Assembly (NCBI GenBank): GCA_000729835.1
Contig: JFHB01000361.1
Span: forward strand, 1-17,116
Direction of reading: 5' to 3'
DNA: 17,116 bases
Origin: Atkinsonella hypoxylon
Lineage: Eukaryota; Ascomycota; Sordariomycetes; Hypocreales; Clavicipitaceae
This document shows positions 8,964 through 17,116 of this stretch, piece by piece. The translations under genes and the position numbers were made by a program. The notes beneath the pieces were generated by a model. It saw only the letters and a list, made by a program, of their open reading frames with translations, searched no databases and was not told where the DNA came from. Positions within the stretch are counted from its first letter, which is position 1; each line of letters starts with the position of its first letter.

Positions 8964-10712
8964 AGTATCTAAACCTAGGCAATATAGAGCATCCTTTAGA
9001 GCTAAAGCCCTGTATTTAGCTGGATTTGTACTAACTAGTACCTGGAATATAGCAGTTCCCTGTCCTTTAGGATAAATAGGACCTTCTCTAGTAGCAATAG
9101 GCGCGGTTTTACCCTTTTTTATAGGCTTAAAAGTCCTAAAAAATGCCTTATTGTTAACTATATAATAGGTAGAACCTGTATTGTATAGTAAGGAGTTTTT
9201 AATTATTCTATTGGAATAGTTAAAAGAAGGGGTATTATTACTAGTAGTACTAGTATCACTAGTAGTGGATTCTGTATCTAAATCGTAAGAATTATTACTA
9301 CTAGAACTGCTAGATTTACTATTAGAATCTATAGTATCCTAGTTGCTAGTAGATAGGTTATAGCAACCTATAGCAAAAGCAGCTTCTCTATCCTTATTCC
9401 TAGAGTTTTTATTACTTCTTCTTCGGCCCTTCTACTTCTTCTTATTCTTAGAGGCTTTATCTATATCTTTATCTTTAGAGGCATTAGAATTGTTAGAATT
9501 AGAATCGTTAGAATTCTTCTTCTAATTAGGAGAATTCTTTCCTTAATTAGCCTTATTATTATTAGAGCTATTAGAGTTAGAAGCTTTATAACTAAGAGCT
9601 TTAGATATAGAGAAGCTTTTATCTCTTTATTCTTCTAATAAATTAGCTATAAGGAACTGTAAATTCAGCATTTTTACAGATAGACCTTATGCTCTAGCAG
9701 CTCTAATAGAATATCGCTGCCTTTTAGCCTAGCTAGGGAAGGTCTTCTTTAAAGCATTAATATAATAATTTACCTAGTTAATTAGATCAATAGCTATACT
9801 ATAGAGCTGTAATCTAGCTAGTAAATTATTAAATTTAGCATTAAAGGCCTCTAAAGATCCCTTATAGTTTAAAAACAATAAGTTATAATAACTAGCATAT
9901 AGCGTACTACATTATATTTTAGCACTCTATAAATATTGCCTAACTAGAACGTTATAGGCATCTATAGAGGACTTATGCTAGCTTATAGCAGCTTAAGGTC
10001 TAGATTAGCAACTATCTCTTATAATTATAAGGATAATAGCTTGTTCTAAATCTACTAAAGTACTAGCTATACTAGGATTATTAATAAATTAAGGGAATCC
10101 TAGGGCCCTAAATTAAATAGTTAAAGCTTACTTCTACTATTTAAAATTTTTAGGGCCTTTTAGCTTAGCAGCCTCTAGAATAGAGTAGACCTTCTTATTT
10201 AACTCTTTTATAGTGCCTTTATTAAAAGCAGGCAGAAAAGTAGCACTATTAGAAGAACTAGAAGGTTTAAGGGCTTTAAAAGAGACTTTAGAAGCTCTTT
10301 TAGAAGTAATAGGATCTTCTACCTTAGAGAGAGACTCTATAGAGAGATTACCTATAGATGTAATTATAGTATCTAATTTACTTAGTAAATTAGCTATATT
10401 ACCTTTATTTTAGCTTTATTTTGCTTTACTATACCTAATAAATCTATTTAGGGTCTCTTGTTGCTTATCTATTTAAGCTTTTAGATTAGCTTAAACATTA
10501 TAGACTTACACTACTCTTTTAGAAGCTAATCTAGCTTCTTTTAGAGCCTTCTTAGCTATATAATCTTCTTTATTAGAAGAGAAATCTACTAGCTAAGGGA
10601 GGGACCTTACTAGACTAGAAAAGCTAGTAGCAGCAGCTGTAGCTAGTGTACTAGAACTACTACTCCGTTTAGGGCTTATGCTCTTTCCCTTACCTATTCC
10701 TTTTAGTGCTAT
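8964..10712 (-). pseudogene. Gag and partial protease of the inverted copia copy
   Basis: Reading down from ATA at 10712-10710 (again ATAGCA where ATGGCA is expected), the frame gives the same Gag as 2776-4512, with many TAA/TAG stops. The basic block (near 9425), the acidic Ser run (near 9290) and the protease (Asn-Thr-Gly-type site near 9180) are all present. It is truncated in the protease domain by the LTR junction at 8963. Short open frames on the opposite strand around 10213-10413 are antisense shadows of this Gag. Confidence 0.85.
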
Positions 10713-11116
10713 TTTAAGGGTTTTAATAGCTAATTTAACGCTCTTTATAGCTAATTATAGCCTAAATTACAGTGGAAATAGTAGTAAATAACAGTAATAA
10801 TTCTTACTAAATATATTAATAGATTGCTCTATTATAGGCCTAGAAGTGCCCTATATCTTCAGAAATTATACTGAGATTTTTCTCCAATTTCTTTTGTAAC
10901 AGGTATAATAGGCTCTAAAGGCTGTATTGTATCGCAATCTATATACGCATACAATTTGTATAGCAGACTAGATTGACAAGCGGTCGCGAGGGGCATAAAA
11001 CACAGGTCCTAGCTATTTTTAGCTAAAAAATTCAGGAGATTCTTCTCCAATTAGGTTCTAACAAATTAGTGGAGACCTAGGCACAGCTAATTTAGGGATA
11101 TCTAGCTAATTCCTAC
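10713..11116 (-). other. Leader remnant of the inverted copy, lightly mutated toward its end
   Basis: It matches the reverse complement of about 2371-2775. Between about 10975 and 11116 it keeps CpG-containing sequence (GCGGTCGCGAGGGGC at 10980) where the first copy has TTGCAACTGC-type derivatives. It therefore preserves a more ancestral state of the leader. No coding content. Confidence 0.7.
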
Positions 11117-11430
11117 TGTTACGGTGGGATCCAACGTAGGTTTGTCGGAAGTAACGATGGGTTGTTAGATTCAACAGGTTATGCAATAAATTGTAAGAGG
11201 AGTCGTAAGAGCTTCTGTAAGAAGCATCTAGTAATAGTGTTCTAATGAATAATAGTTAATTATTTAATTTAACTACCTAAGTGTTGCTTCTAACTACTTA
11301 TATATAATTGCAGTTATATACACTAGTAACCTATAGGTCTATATAATTATCCCGTAATAAGTGCTACCTCTACAAAAAAGATTAGCTGTTTTAGCTGTTC
11401 TAAAAATTAAGTGTTAGTTATTAGAAGGCG
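11117..11430. repeat. LTR-like sequence of a different family (outer end clear, inner end uncertain)
   Basis: It begins TGTTACGGTGGGATCC, a typical LTR terminus, exactly where homology to the copia leader stops (…AATTCCTAC | TGTTACGG). The first 110 bp are much richer in G and C than the rest of the window and look little mutated. The inner end is unclear because RIP would turn the terminal CA into TA; it probably lies near 11410-11450. It would be the 3' LTR of the minus-strand gypsy-type element. A solo LTR is the alternative. Confidence 0.55.
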
Positions 11431-11853
11431 TATTAGATTAAACTAAATAACTTATTAATCTAGCTGTTATAAAAGGTGCAGAAAGGTAGTTATTGTTTTA
11501 TTACATAAGTATATATTGTTGTTATTATAGTGCAATCTATAGTGTAGGTTGCTATATTTACGTATTTTTCTGTGCACTTATAATGCCTAAATTACACTTA
11601 TAATCTAGTAACTATTAAATCTATATATTAAATTAATAGATTTCCTTAAACCTAATAGAGCGTTAAAGCTTATTCTATATTCTATATATAAGTAAAGTTG
11701 CGTAAAATTATCCTAAATAATATTAAATTCTATAAATTAATCTTATATAATAAAGCTAATTTATTAAATCTATATAGTATATTCTTTATATAAGATTATT
11801 CTATATAGTGTTAAAAGCATTAAAAATTAATCTATATTAAAGTAAATTTTCTA
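11431..11853. other. AT-rich stretch, no gene seen
   Basis: Between the LTR-like sequence and the C-terminal end of the unassigned frame. No convincing purine tract or protein signal is recognised. If the gypsy interpretation is right, this is its 3' untranslated region. Confidence 0.4.
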
Positions 11854-13735
11854 TTAAATCCCTTTAGTGTATTTCTTTATATATATACAGCTTATTTTAA
11901 TCTTTAGGCATTAGTAATAGTAGTAAATTATTAGTTAGTTGTAGTAAGCTGTTAGTTCTCTCTAGAAAGTAAAGCTAAAGAACGTTTCTAGCGGCTTTAA
12001 GGAGAGTTTTGCCTAAGAGATATTAGTTTTATACTTAGTAGGTATTTTTACTAGTTTACTTACAGCTAGCCTCTTAGTTAGCGTTTTTACCTTAGTTAGT
12101 ATTAGCTTTACTGTAGAAAGTGTTTTTTATAGAATTAATAGAGAGAAACGCATTAAAGATAGATTAATTAGAATAAACTAAGCACTTCTTTTACATTAAA
12201 TAGTGCTAAATCTATTACTAAAGAGGCCTTATACAGCAATAGGCTAGTTAGCTAAGCGTTCTAAGAAGTCTATATAAATATAGTTAATTTTATATTATAG
12301 GTATTTACTTTTTATCTATAGTATATTAATATTACTAGTAACCTTTAGTAAGGTTTTATTTTTATTAATAATATTATTAATACCTTTATTAAATTAACTT
12401 ATACTATTTAGTTAGTTATATATACTGTAAATAGTAGTTTATAATTTATTAAACTACTTATTAAATAAACCTCCTTTAGCCTCTATTTTAACCTAGTTAA
12501 TCTTTTTATTTAACTTATTAATTTTAGTAATATAGAGGTTAAGTTACTTCTATATAGCGTTACTACCTATAGAAGTATTCTTAAGGTAGGCTTTAATTAT
12601 TTCTTTAGCGTTAAATTTATACTTCTTCTAAAGAAGACTATTACACTAGCTCTAGAATTATACCTTAGCTAATAGAATAAAGAGTAAGTCTATATAGCTA
12701 ATACTAGCTAAGGCATCTATAATAGTGCTATTAATTCTACTAAATTTATTAAAGAAGTAAATAGTAAGTAACACTACCTATAACAGTAAACTAGTAGATA
12801 AATCTATAGTAATAGTTTCTTTACCTCTTTTTACTATATTACTACTATAGTATATAGTAGTAGCTGCTTTTACCTATATCTTACCTCTTCTAGCTACTTT
12901 AGCGTTACTTATAGATGCCTTAGCATTCTTACCTTTATATTGCTAGTTCTAGCGCTTTACTTTATAGTTATTATAAATTCTAAAGATATATATTACTATA
13001 TTCTACTAGAGTAAGTAATATATATTATCTTTAAAGACCTTAATACTAGTTTTATTTATTATACTGCCTTTAAGGGTAAATTTATAGGTATAAGTGTAAA
13101 TAGTATTTTCTATATTCTATACCTTTTCTTTAGCTCTATTAGTGTAGTAATACTAACTATAGTCTTCTATAATAGGCTCTATATTAGTAATATTAATATT
13201 ATCTTTAATTTCTATAGAAATAGTGCTAGAGATAAACTTATTAACTTTTAAAGTACCCTTAGCACTTCTAAACCTACTAAAAGTACTATATAAGCAGTAG
13301 AAATTAAGTAATATAAGATAAGTTTTAATGTTATTTAGCTCTATAGCTACTATATTACCTTTATAGTTATATTTTTACTCCTTAAACTTAAAACCTTTAC
13401 TTTTAGCGTTAAAACTATTATTATAATTAATATATATATTAGAAGTAATATATTCTTTTTTAGGTTTAAATAGTAGTAGTATTATAGCTTAAGTATAGTT
13501 ACTATTGTTATTTCTTTCTTAAAATAGGCTATTTAGGTTTACTAAAATTAATAATTTTAAACTACTAAAAGAAAAAGATAATAGTAGTAGATTTTCTATA
13601 AAGAGAACAGAAGAGGCTAGAAGTAGCTCTATAGAGGCTAGTTAGTTCTATAGGCTATAGGAATTTACTCTATAGGTAGTTTATTGCTTTTAGTATAGTA
13701 TTCTAGTGTTTAACTATTAAAAGTAGCTAAATAAC
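11854..13735 (-). pseudogene. Unassigned degraded protein frame downstream of gypsy-type pol
   Basis: On the minus strand a single frame of about 600 codons is interrupted only by TAA and TAG, the same signature as the copia polyprotein, so it was a real coding sequence. I do not recognise the family. What can be seen, from N to C: a Ser-rich, weakly conserved start; a middle part with alternating charged and beta-like stretches (ENTIYTYTYKFTLKGS near 13090, SISNAKVARRGKI near 12900); a Lys/Asn-rich helical, possibly coiled-coil region (KINKLNKKIN and following, near 12500); and a basic tail that would be Pro/Lys-rich before mutation (near 12060-11980). No zinc knuckle, protease, polymerase or transposase motif is seen. 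Candidates are an extra or envelope-like frame of the gypsy element, a gag of another nested element, or a captured gene. Both ends are uncertain. Confidence 0.5.
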
Positions 13736-14109
13736 AGCCTAAAGGGATAAAAAGAGCAGTAGCTATAATAGTATTAATAAATTTATAAAGACTTTATAAT
13801 ATATAAAGGTATAAAGAAAAGGTTATATAGTAGAAAGCGTAAAAATTTATAAAAGTAAAAGTAAATTTATAGGAAAAGTAAGTTAAAATAATAGTATATA
13901 GATTTATAGGTATTTTCTTTTTAACCTTCTATAATTCTATAATATAGGTTAATTTTAATAGTTCTAATAATAATAAATAAGGAAATAAAGAAAAAGATAC
14001 TAAAAGATTTAAATAATTTATTATATAATAAAGGAAATTAAGACTTATAAAGAAAAGAGTTAATAGTAGGCTTTTACTAGCTAATTTAGGGTTTTTTAGT
14101 AAGCTATAT
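13736..14109. other. AT-rich spacer between two degraded frames
   Basis: Short stop-free pieces occur on both strands but none is protein-like enough to call. It separates the C-terminal end of the gypsy-type pol from the unassigned frame, and is probably untranslated sequence or the badly mutated start of that frame. Confidence 0.4.
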
Positions 14110-14149
14110 TACCCTTTTAACAATACTAATACTTTTCTTTTTAATTTAT

Positions 14150-14400
14150 AGAGTACTTCTATAAATATTTATTTATAATTTTAAAAGTATTAACTTTAAG
14201 TTTATCTTTAGAAATTTATTAGTTATCTTTAGTAAAAAACCCTTTCTATTATATAAGGAATTCTAAATATAGCTTACTTAACTTACTATAGAAATATTAG
14301 ATTTAATAGGTGTAAATTTGCTTAATTTCCTAATAGTTCTTTATACTAAACCCTTCTATTGCAATTAGCAGTAGTAGTTACTCTTTTTAGTTAAAAGGGT
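14150..14400 (-). pseudogene. Possible degraded chromodomain at pol C-terminus
   Basis: The frame near 14370-14150 gives IAIEGFSIKNY-EIKQIYTY (like 'I..E..YEVEKIL..R'), an aromatic/Lys-Gly-Phe block (KGFFTKDN, like 'WKGY...DNTWEP') and KDKLKVNTFKIINKYL (like 'ENL.NA...I..Y'). The order and spacing fit a chromodomain of chromovirus-type gypsy elements, but identity is low and the key aromatic residues are stops or mutated. Confidence 0.35.
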
Positions 14401-14519
14401 CTTTACTTTATCTTAGCTTCTAAAGGTAAGCTGTTAATACTACTAAGTGTATATATAAATCTAGTAGGAAATCTAGGCAAAATAATAATAAGCTTACTTT
14501 TATAAGAACCTTATATAGC

Positions 14520-15620
14520 TTTATCTATTAAAGAGACTATTTCTTTTTTAGCTTTTCTAGAAGTATATATCCTTAGTGTAATTATAGGTAAACTATATTC
14601 TCTACTTTAATATTAATAGGCTTATACTAAGCGTTATATTTAATCTTACTTAAGGCATTTACTATACTAATAGCTATTTCTACCTTTTACTAGTATAGCT
14701 TCTAAAGTACAGCTATATTACTTATATCTATTCTATTACTAGAAACGTTATCTAATTAGATTAAATTAACAATAGTAGTTAGTTAAAAGCTATATATAAG
14801 TTTATTAAAGGAAATCTCTATACTAGCTGCTACTATATTATTAAGTTAGTGCTATAGTGCTAAAAGTATTGTAGTCTATAGTGTATCTAGATTTATAACT
14901 ATATAGTATTAAATAGTAATAATAACTATTTAATTCTTCTATTTAGCTGTTCTATCTATCTATAGGTAGTAAGCTATAGCTATAAGCAATTTACTTCTAA
15001 TTTAGGTAAATATACTTCTTTAGACATTAGAAATAAACTTTAGATCTTAGTTACTTATAATCTACTTAGGAAGGCTTTAGTCTAATAAATATAGTATTTA
15101 TAAGAGTAGTTCTACCTAAATTTCTACTGTATATATTATATACTTAAGTATAAGAATTATTTACTTACTAAATAGGTAATTTATTAAATATAGTAAGTTA
15201 TAGAAGCTATATCTATCTTTTTGCTATAAAGTGTTTATTAAGCTAACTTTAGGTATATTAGTAATAAAATTAAGTAAAATTATATAGAAAGGAGTTAGAA
15301 CTAACTCTAATAACCTTAATTTCTTTAGCAGCTTACTATAGTTAATTGCGTTTTCTTTATAGATATAGTAGTAAGCAATATAGGCTTAAATTTACTTATA
15401 TATTTACAGAAAGTAAACTACCTATAATTCTACTGCTATTCTATAGGCGCTAAAATAGTTCTAATTATTATAGACTATTTTAAGAATAAATCCTACAACC
15501 TTTATAGATATATATAGTTAAAATAGGCCTTTTCTATTATAATAGTACAAAAGTCTATTGTTTTATAGAATCTATTTATACAGTAGAATCCTTAGTCTTT
15601 ATTATTAATTTTACTAATTC
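14520..15620 (-). pseudogene. Gypsy-type integrase
   Basis: A Cys-containing remnant (FTFCKYISKFKP, near 15400) may be the zinc-binding module. The core has TPFYIILLNFITNIPKVSL (15290-15240; first Asp as Asn, 15271), the second Asp kept in S-N-stop-DLKFISNV (15057-15014; expected SDRDPKF), and YY-L-stop-IDRTAK (14975-14942), corresponding to YHPQTDGQAE with the catalytic Glu as Lys. The block ILLAL.H.LNNIVAASIEIS (14872-14810) with NKLIYSF matches the 'LP..Q...N.S....G.SP..L.YG..P' end of gypsy integrases. Confidence 0.85.
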
Positions 15621-15799
15621 TACTTTTTATAAAAGTCCTTAATACCTTCTATAATTCTACTAAGCTTTAGATTAAAACTATAGCCTTAAACAATTTCCTC
15701 TTTTAGACCTTTATTTAATACTACTATAGTGCTATATTCTTTAGCAAAAAATATACTTATATTAAGCTTATTAAATTTACTATTATAAGCTTTCTTTTA

Positions 15800-16450
15800 G
15801 TATAAAACTATAACTAGCAACCTAAAGAGTATATTTAGTACTATATTTAGCACTTTTAGTATATAGAAGACTCTTAGGTTAAATTGCAATAAATAATTAG
15901 CTACTTTAGCTAATTTTAGGTTAGCTTTATCTAGATCTATTGTAGTAAGTAAGGTATATTTAATAATTCCTTTTACTAGTAAGTAGTCTATAATAATATT
16001 AATAGTATAGTAGTTAAATTAAACTATTTTCTATAGCTTTTAAACACTCTATATAATTATAGCTACCTCTGCCTTAGTTAATCTATAGTGTTTCTTTAGG
16101 TTAAAAGTATATCTTAAGAGAAAGAGAATTAGTTAAAGCTAATTATTTTTAATATCTTTACTAAGTATACTATAATTGTTCTATTTACCTATAAGCTAAA
16201 AGATAAAGAGCCTAAATTCTTCCTTATAAGCGTTAACTTTAAAGAATAAATGCTTACTAGAGTTATAGTGCTATAGAATAGTGTTTTTATTAAGGTATAC
16301 CTTTACTTTTTAGAATACCTTCTTTTCCTTAAGTTTTAGTAAAAATATTGCTTTTTAGGCTTTCTTTTAGTGTATTAGTTTTAGTAAACTATTAGCTAAG
16401 CCTTTTTTATAAAGCTTTTATAGTAAAGTAGTCTTTTATTTCTATAGTAA
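15800..16450 (-). pseudogene. Gypsy-type RNase H domain
   Basis: It starts with HYNSSKHLFFKVNAYKEEF (16268-16215), in which VNA stands for the catalytic VDA. It then gives LFLLRYTFNLKKHYRLTKAE (near 16110; expected form 'SR.L...E.NY...E.E'), and ends in IDLDKANLKLAKVANYLLQF (15940-15881) plus NLRVFYI.KVLNI, which corresponds to the end 'F.Y.I.Y.PG..N..PDALSR'. Several stops are present. Confidence 0.8.
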
Positions 16451-16479
16451 GTAAATTTATATATTAAACTATAGAATAC

Positions 16480-17116
16480 TTTTCTATAAAAAGCTAGCTA
16501 TACTAATAAAGGTCTTTAGATTTATAAGATTTACTAAAAACTTAAGTTTTTAAAAAGCTTTTAGCTTATTATTTATATTAGTAATTCTATTGCTATTAAT
16601 AATAAAACCTAATAGTTAAATAGCTAAGTAGCTTATAAATAACTTCTTTATAGCTATTATTAACTTATTTTTCTTTAGGATTAATAAAACTATATTAAGG
16701 TATATAAGGTAGTCCTTAGTAGAGTTAAAGAATACAATAATGTTATTAATATAGATTTATATAAAATACTAATACTTTTAAAATAATTAGTTTATATACT
16801 ATTAAGTAAAAGCTAAAGCGTTCTTAAAGCCTATAAGCGCTATATTTAATGCTTTTAATCCTTATTTTAATATTACTACTATATAAGATTAATGCTTTTA
16901 TCTTATAGAAAGCTAGTAGAAAAACCCTAATATATTAAAGAGTAAAAATATCTTTTTACTATATATATTTACTATAATATTTAATTAATCTAGTAAAGAG
17001 TATATATTTAGTATTACTATACTATTAAGCAGCCTTATATTAACTATAACTTATTCTTTTCTTTCTATTAAAGTTTTAATCTATACTATAAAGGCTAAGT
17101 AGGCTATAGCTACTAA
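16480..17116 (-). pseudogene. Gypsy-type reverse transcriptase domain (partial)
   Basis: Blocks seen are NIRLLNSIVILNIY.LL (near 17040-16990, RT motif with PLP-type residues mutated), NILGFFY.L (motif A region, Asp to Asn), ALIGFKNALAF (near 16840, like 'MPFGLTNAPATF') and the polymerase box YINNIIVFFNST at 16753-16718, where YIDDIIVFS is expected. They are followed by LNIVLLILKKNKLIIAIKKL, the conserved 'HVFQ.L...L....KC.F' region, and LLGFIINSNRI ('FLG..IS..GI'). The assignment to Ty3/gypsy is clear; the exact clade is not. Confidence 0.88.

Larger units (their letters stand above)
8963..11116 (-). mobile_element. Inverted, truncated second copy of the same copia family
   Basis: The reverse complement of this stretch follows 2371-4512 of the first element, from leader (GTAGGAATTAGCTAGA at 11116-11101 against GTGGGAATTAGCTAGA at 2371) through gag to the protease end (GGTTTAGATACTA at 8975-8963). 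Differences are mostly transitions plus a few in-frame indels near 10280-10300. It lacks the rest of pol, cut by the copia 3' LTR at 8961. It also lacks its 5' LTR, primer site and early leader, cut by another LTR at 11117. It is a diverged sister, not a recent duplicate. Confidence 0.92.
11117..17116 (-). mobile_element. Ty3/gypsy-type retrotransposon, partial (runs off the right edge)
   Basis: The inferred element runs from an LTR-like start at 11117 through an unassigned degraded frame (11854-13735) to a minus-strand pol (14110-17116). The order RT, RNase H, integrase along the minus strand is the gypsy order and the opposite of copia. The 5' LTR, gag and protease would lie to the right of the window. 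That the LTR at 11117, the unassigned frame and the pol belong to one element is an inference from their contiguity. A nested mixture of elements remains possible. Confidence 0.6.
14110..17116 (-). pseudogene. Ty3/gypsy pol (RT-RNase H-integrase), RIP-degraded, 5' end outside window
   Basis: Reading from the right edge leftward, the order is RT, RNase H, integrase and a possible chromodomain, which is the Ty3/gypsy order. Stops are TAA or TAG at CAA/CAG/TGG-type positions. Catalytic Asp residues are seen as Asn in RT (YINN for YIDD), RNase H (VNAYKEEF for VDA) and integrase (LNFITNIPK for LDFITGIPK). The N-terminal part of pol, the protease and gag are beyond 17116. Small frameshifts cannot be excluded because the sequence is so AT-rich. 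Confidence 0.85.

Noticed and set aside
11405..11430. Plus-strand primer binding site (AGTTATTAGAAGG) just after the LTR at 11117
   Set aside because: The match to a tRNA is weak after mutation, and the coding matter to the right is on the minus strand, so a primer site is expected at the far end instead.
13736..14109. Plus-strand Lys-rich frame
   Set aside because: Stops are frequent in all frames and neither strand gives a family-like protein; the composition explains the Lys/Ile bias.

Overview
This window has no intact gene. It reads as an AT-rich, transposon-derived block from a filamentous ascomycete (Pezizomycotina-like) nuclear genome, inactivated by what looks like repeat-induced point mutation (RIP). 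The reasons are direct. Long reading frames that clearly encode retrotransposon proteins are broken almost only by TAA and TAG, exactly where CAA, CAG or TGG would be expected. TGA is essentially absent from them. Catalytic Asp/Glu codons are changed to Asn/Lys. The paired copies of each repeat differ mostly by C/T and G/A transitions, and TpA is everywhere. The host assignment is an inference from this mutation style and from the element families.

Layout. Positions 1-1120 are extremely AT-rich, with a tandem repeat of about 196 bp (1-430), a strong palindrome (389-454) and nothing codable. Positions 1121-8961 hold a full-length Ty1/copia-type LTR retrotransposon on the + strand: 5' LTR (1121-1818), half-tRNA-type primer binding site (1822-1835), long leader, one continuous but stop-riddled Gag-protease-integrase-RT-RNase H frame (2776 to about 8097), polypurine tract (8258-8265) and 3' LTR (8266-8961). 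Positions 8963-11116 hold a second copy of the same family, inverted and truncated to leader plus gag plus the start of protease. It is butted directly against the 3' LTR. Together the two copies form an inverted repeat with arms of about 2.15 kb.

At 11117 a different LTR starts (TGTTACGG...), inserted into the leader of the inverted copy. From there to the right edge the recognisable coding matter is on the minus strand. From 17116 down to about 14110 it is a Ty3/gypsy-type pol (RT, RNase H, integrase, possible chromodomain). From about 13735 down to 11854 there is a second long degraded frame that I cannot assign to a family. The simplest reading is one gypsy-type element whose 3' LTR is at 11117, whose 5' half lies beyond the window, and which carries an extra frame downstream of pol.

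The most interesting points are the unassigned frame downstream of pol, the island of much less mutated DNA around 10970-11235, the abnormal junction of an LTR end with an inverted gag of its own family, and a conserved multi-hairpin fold within the copia LTR. No tRNA, rRNA, CRISPR array or host gene was recognised.
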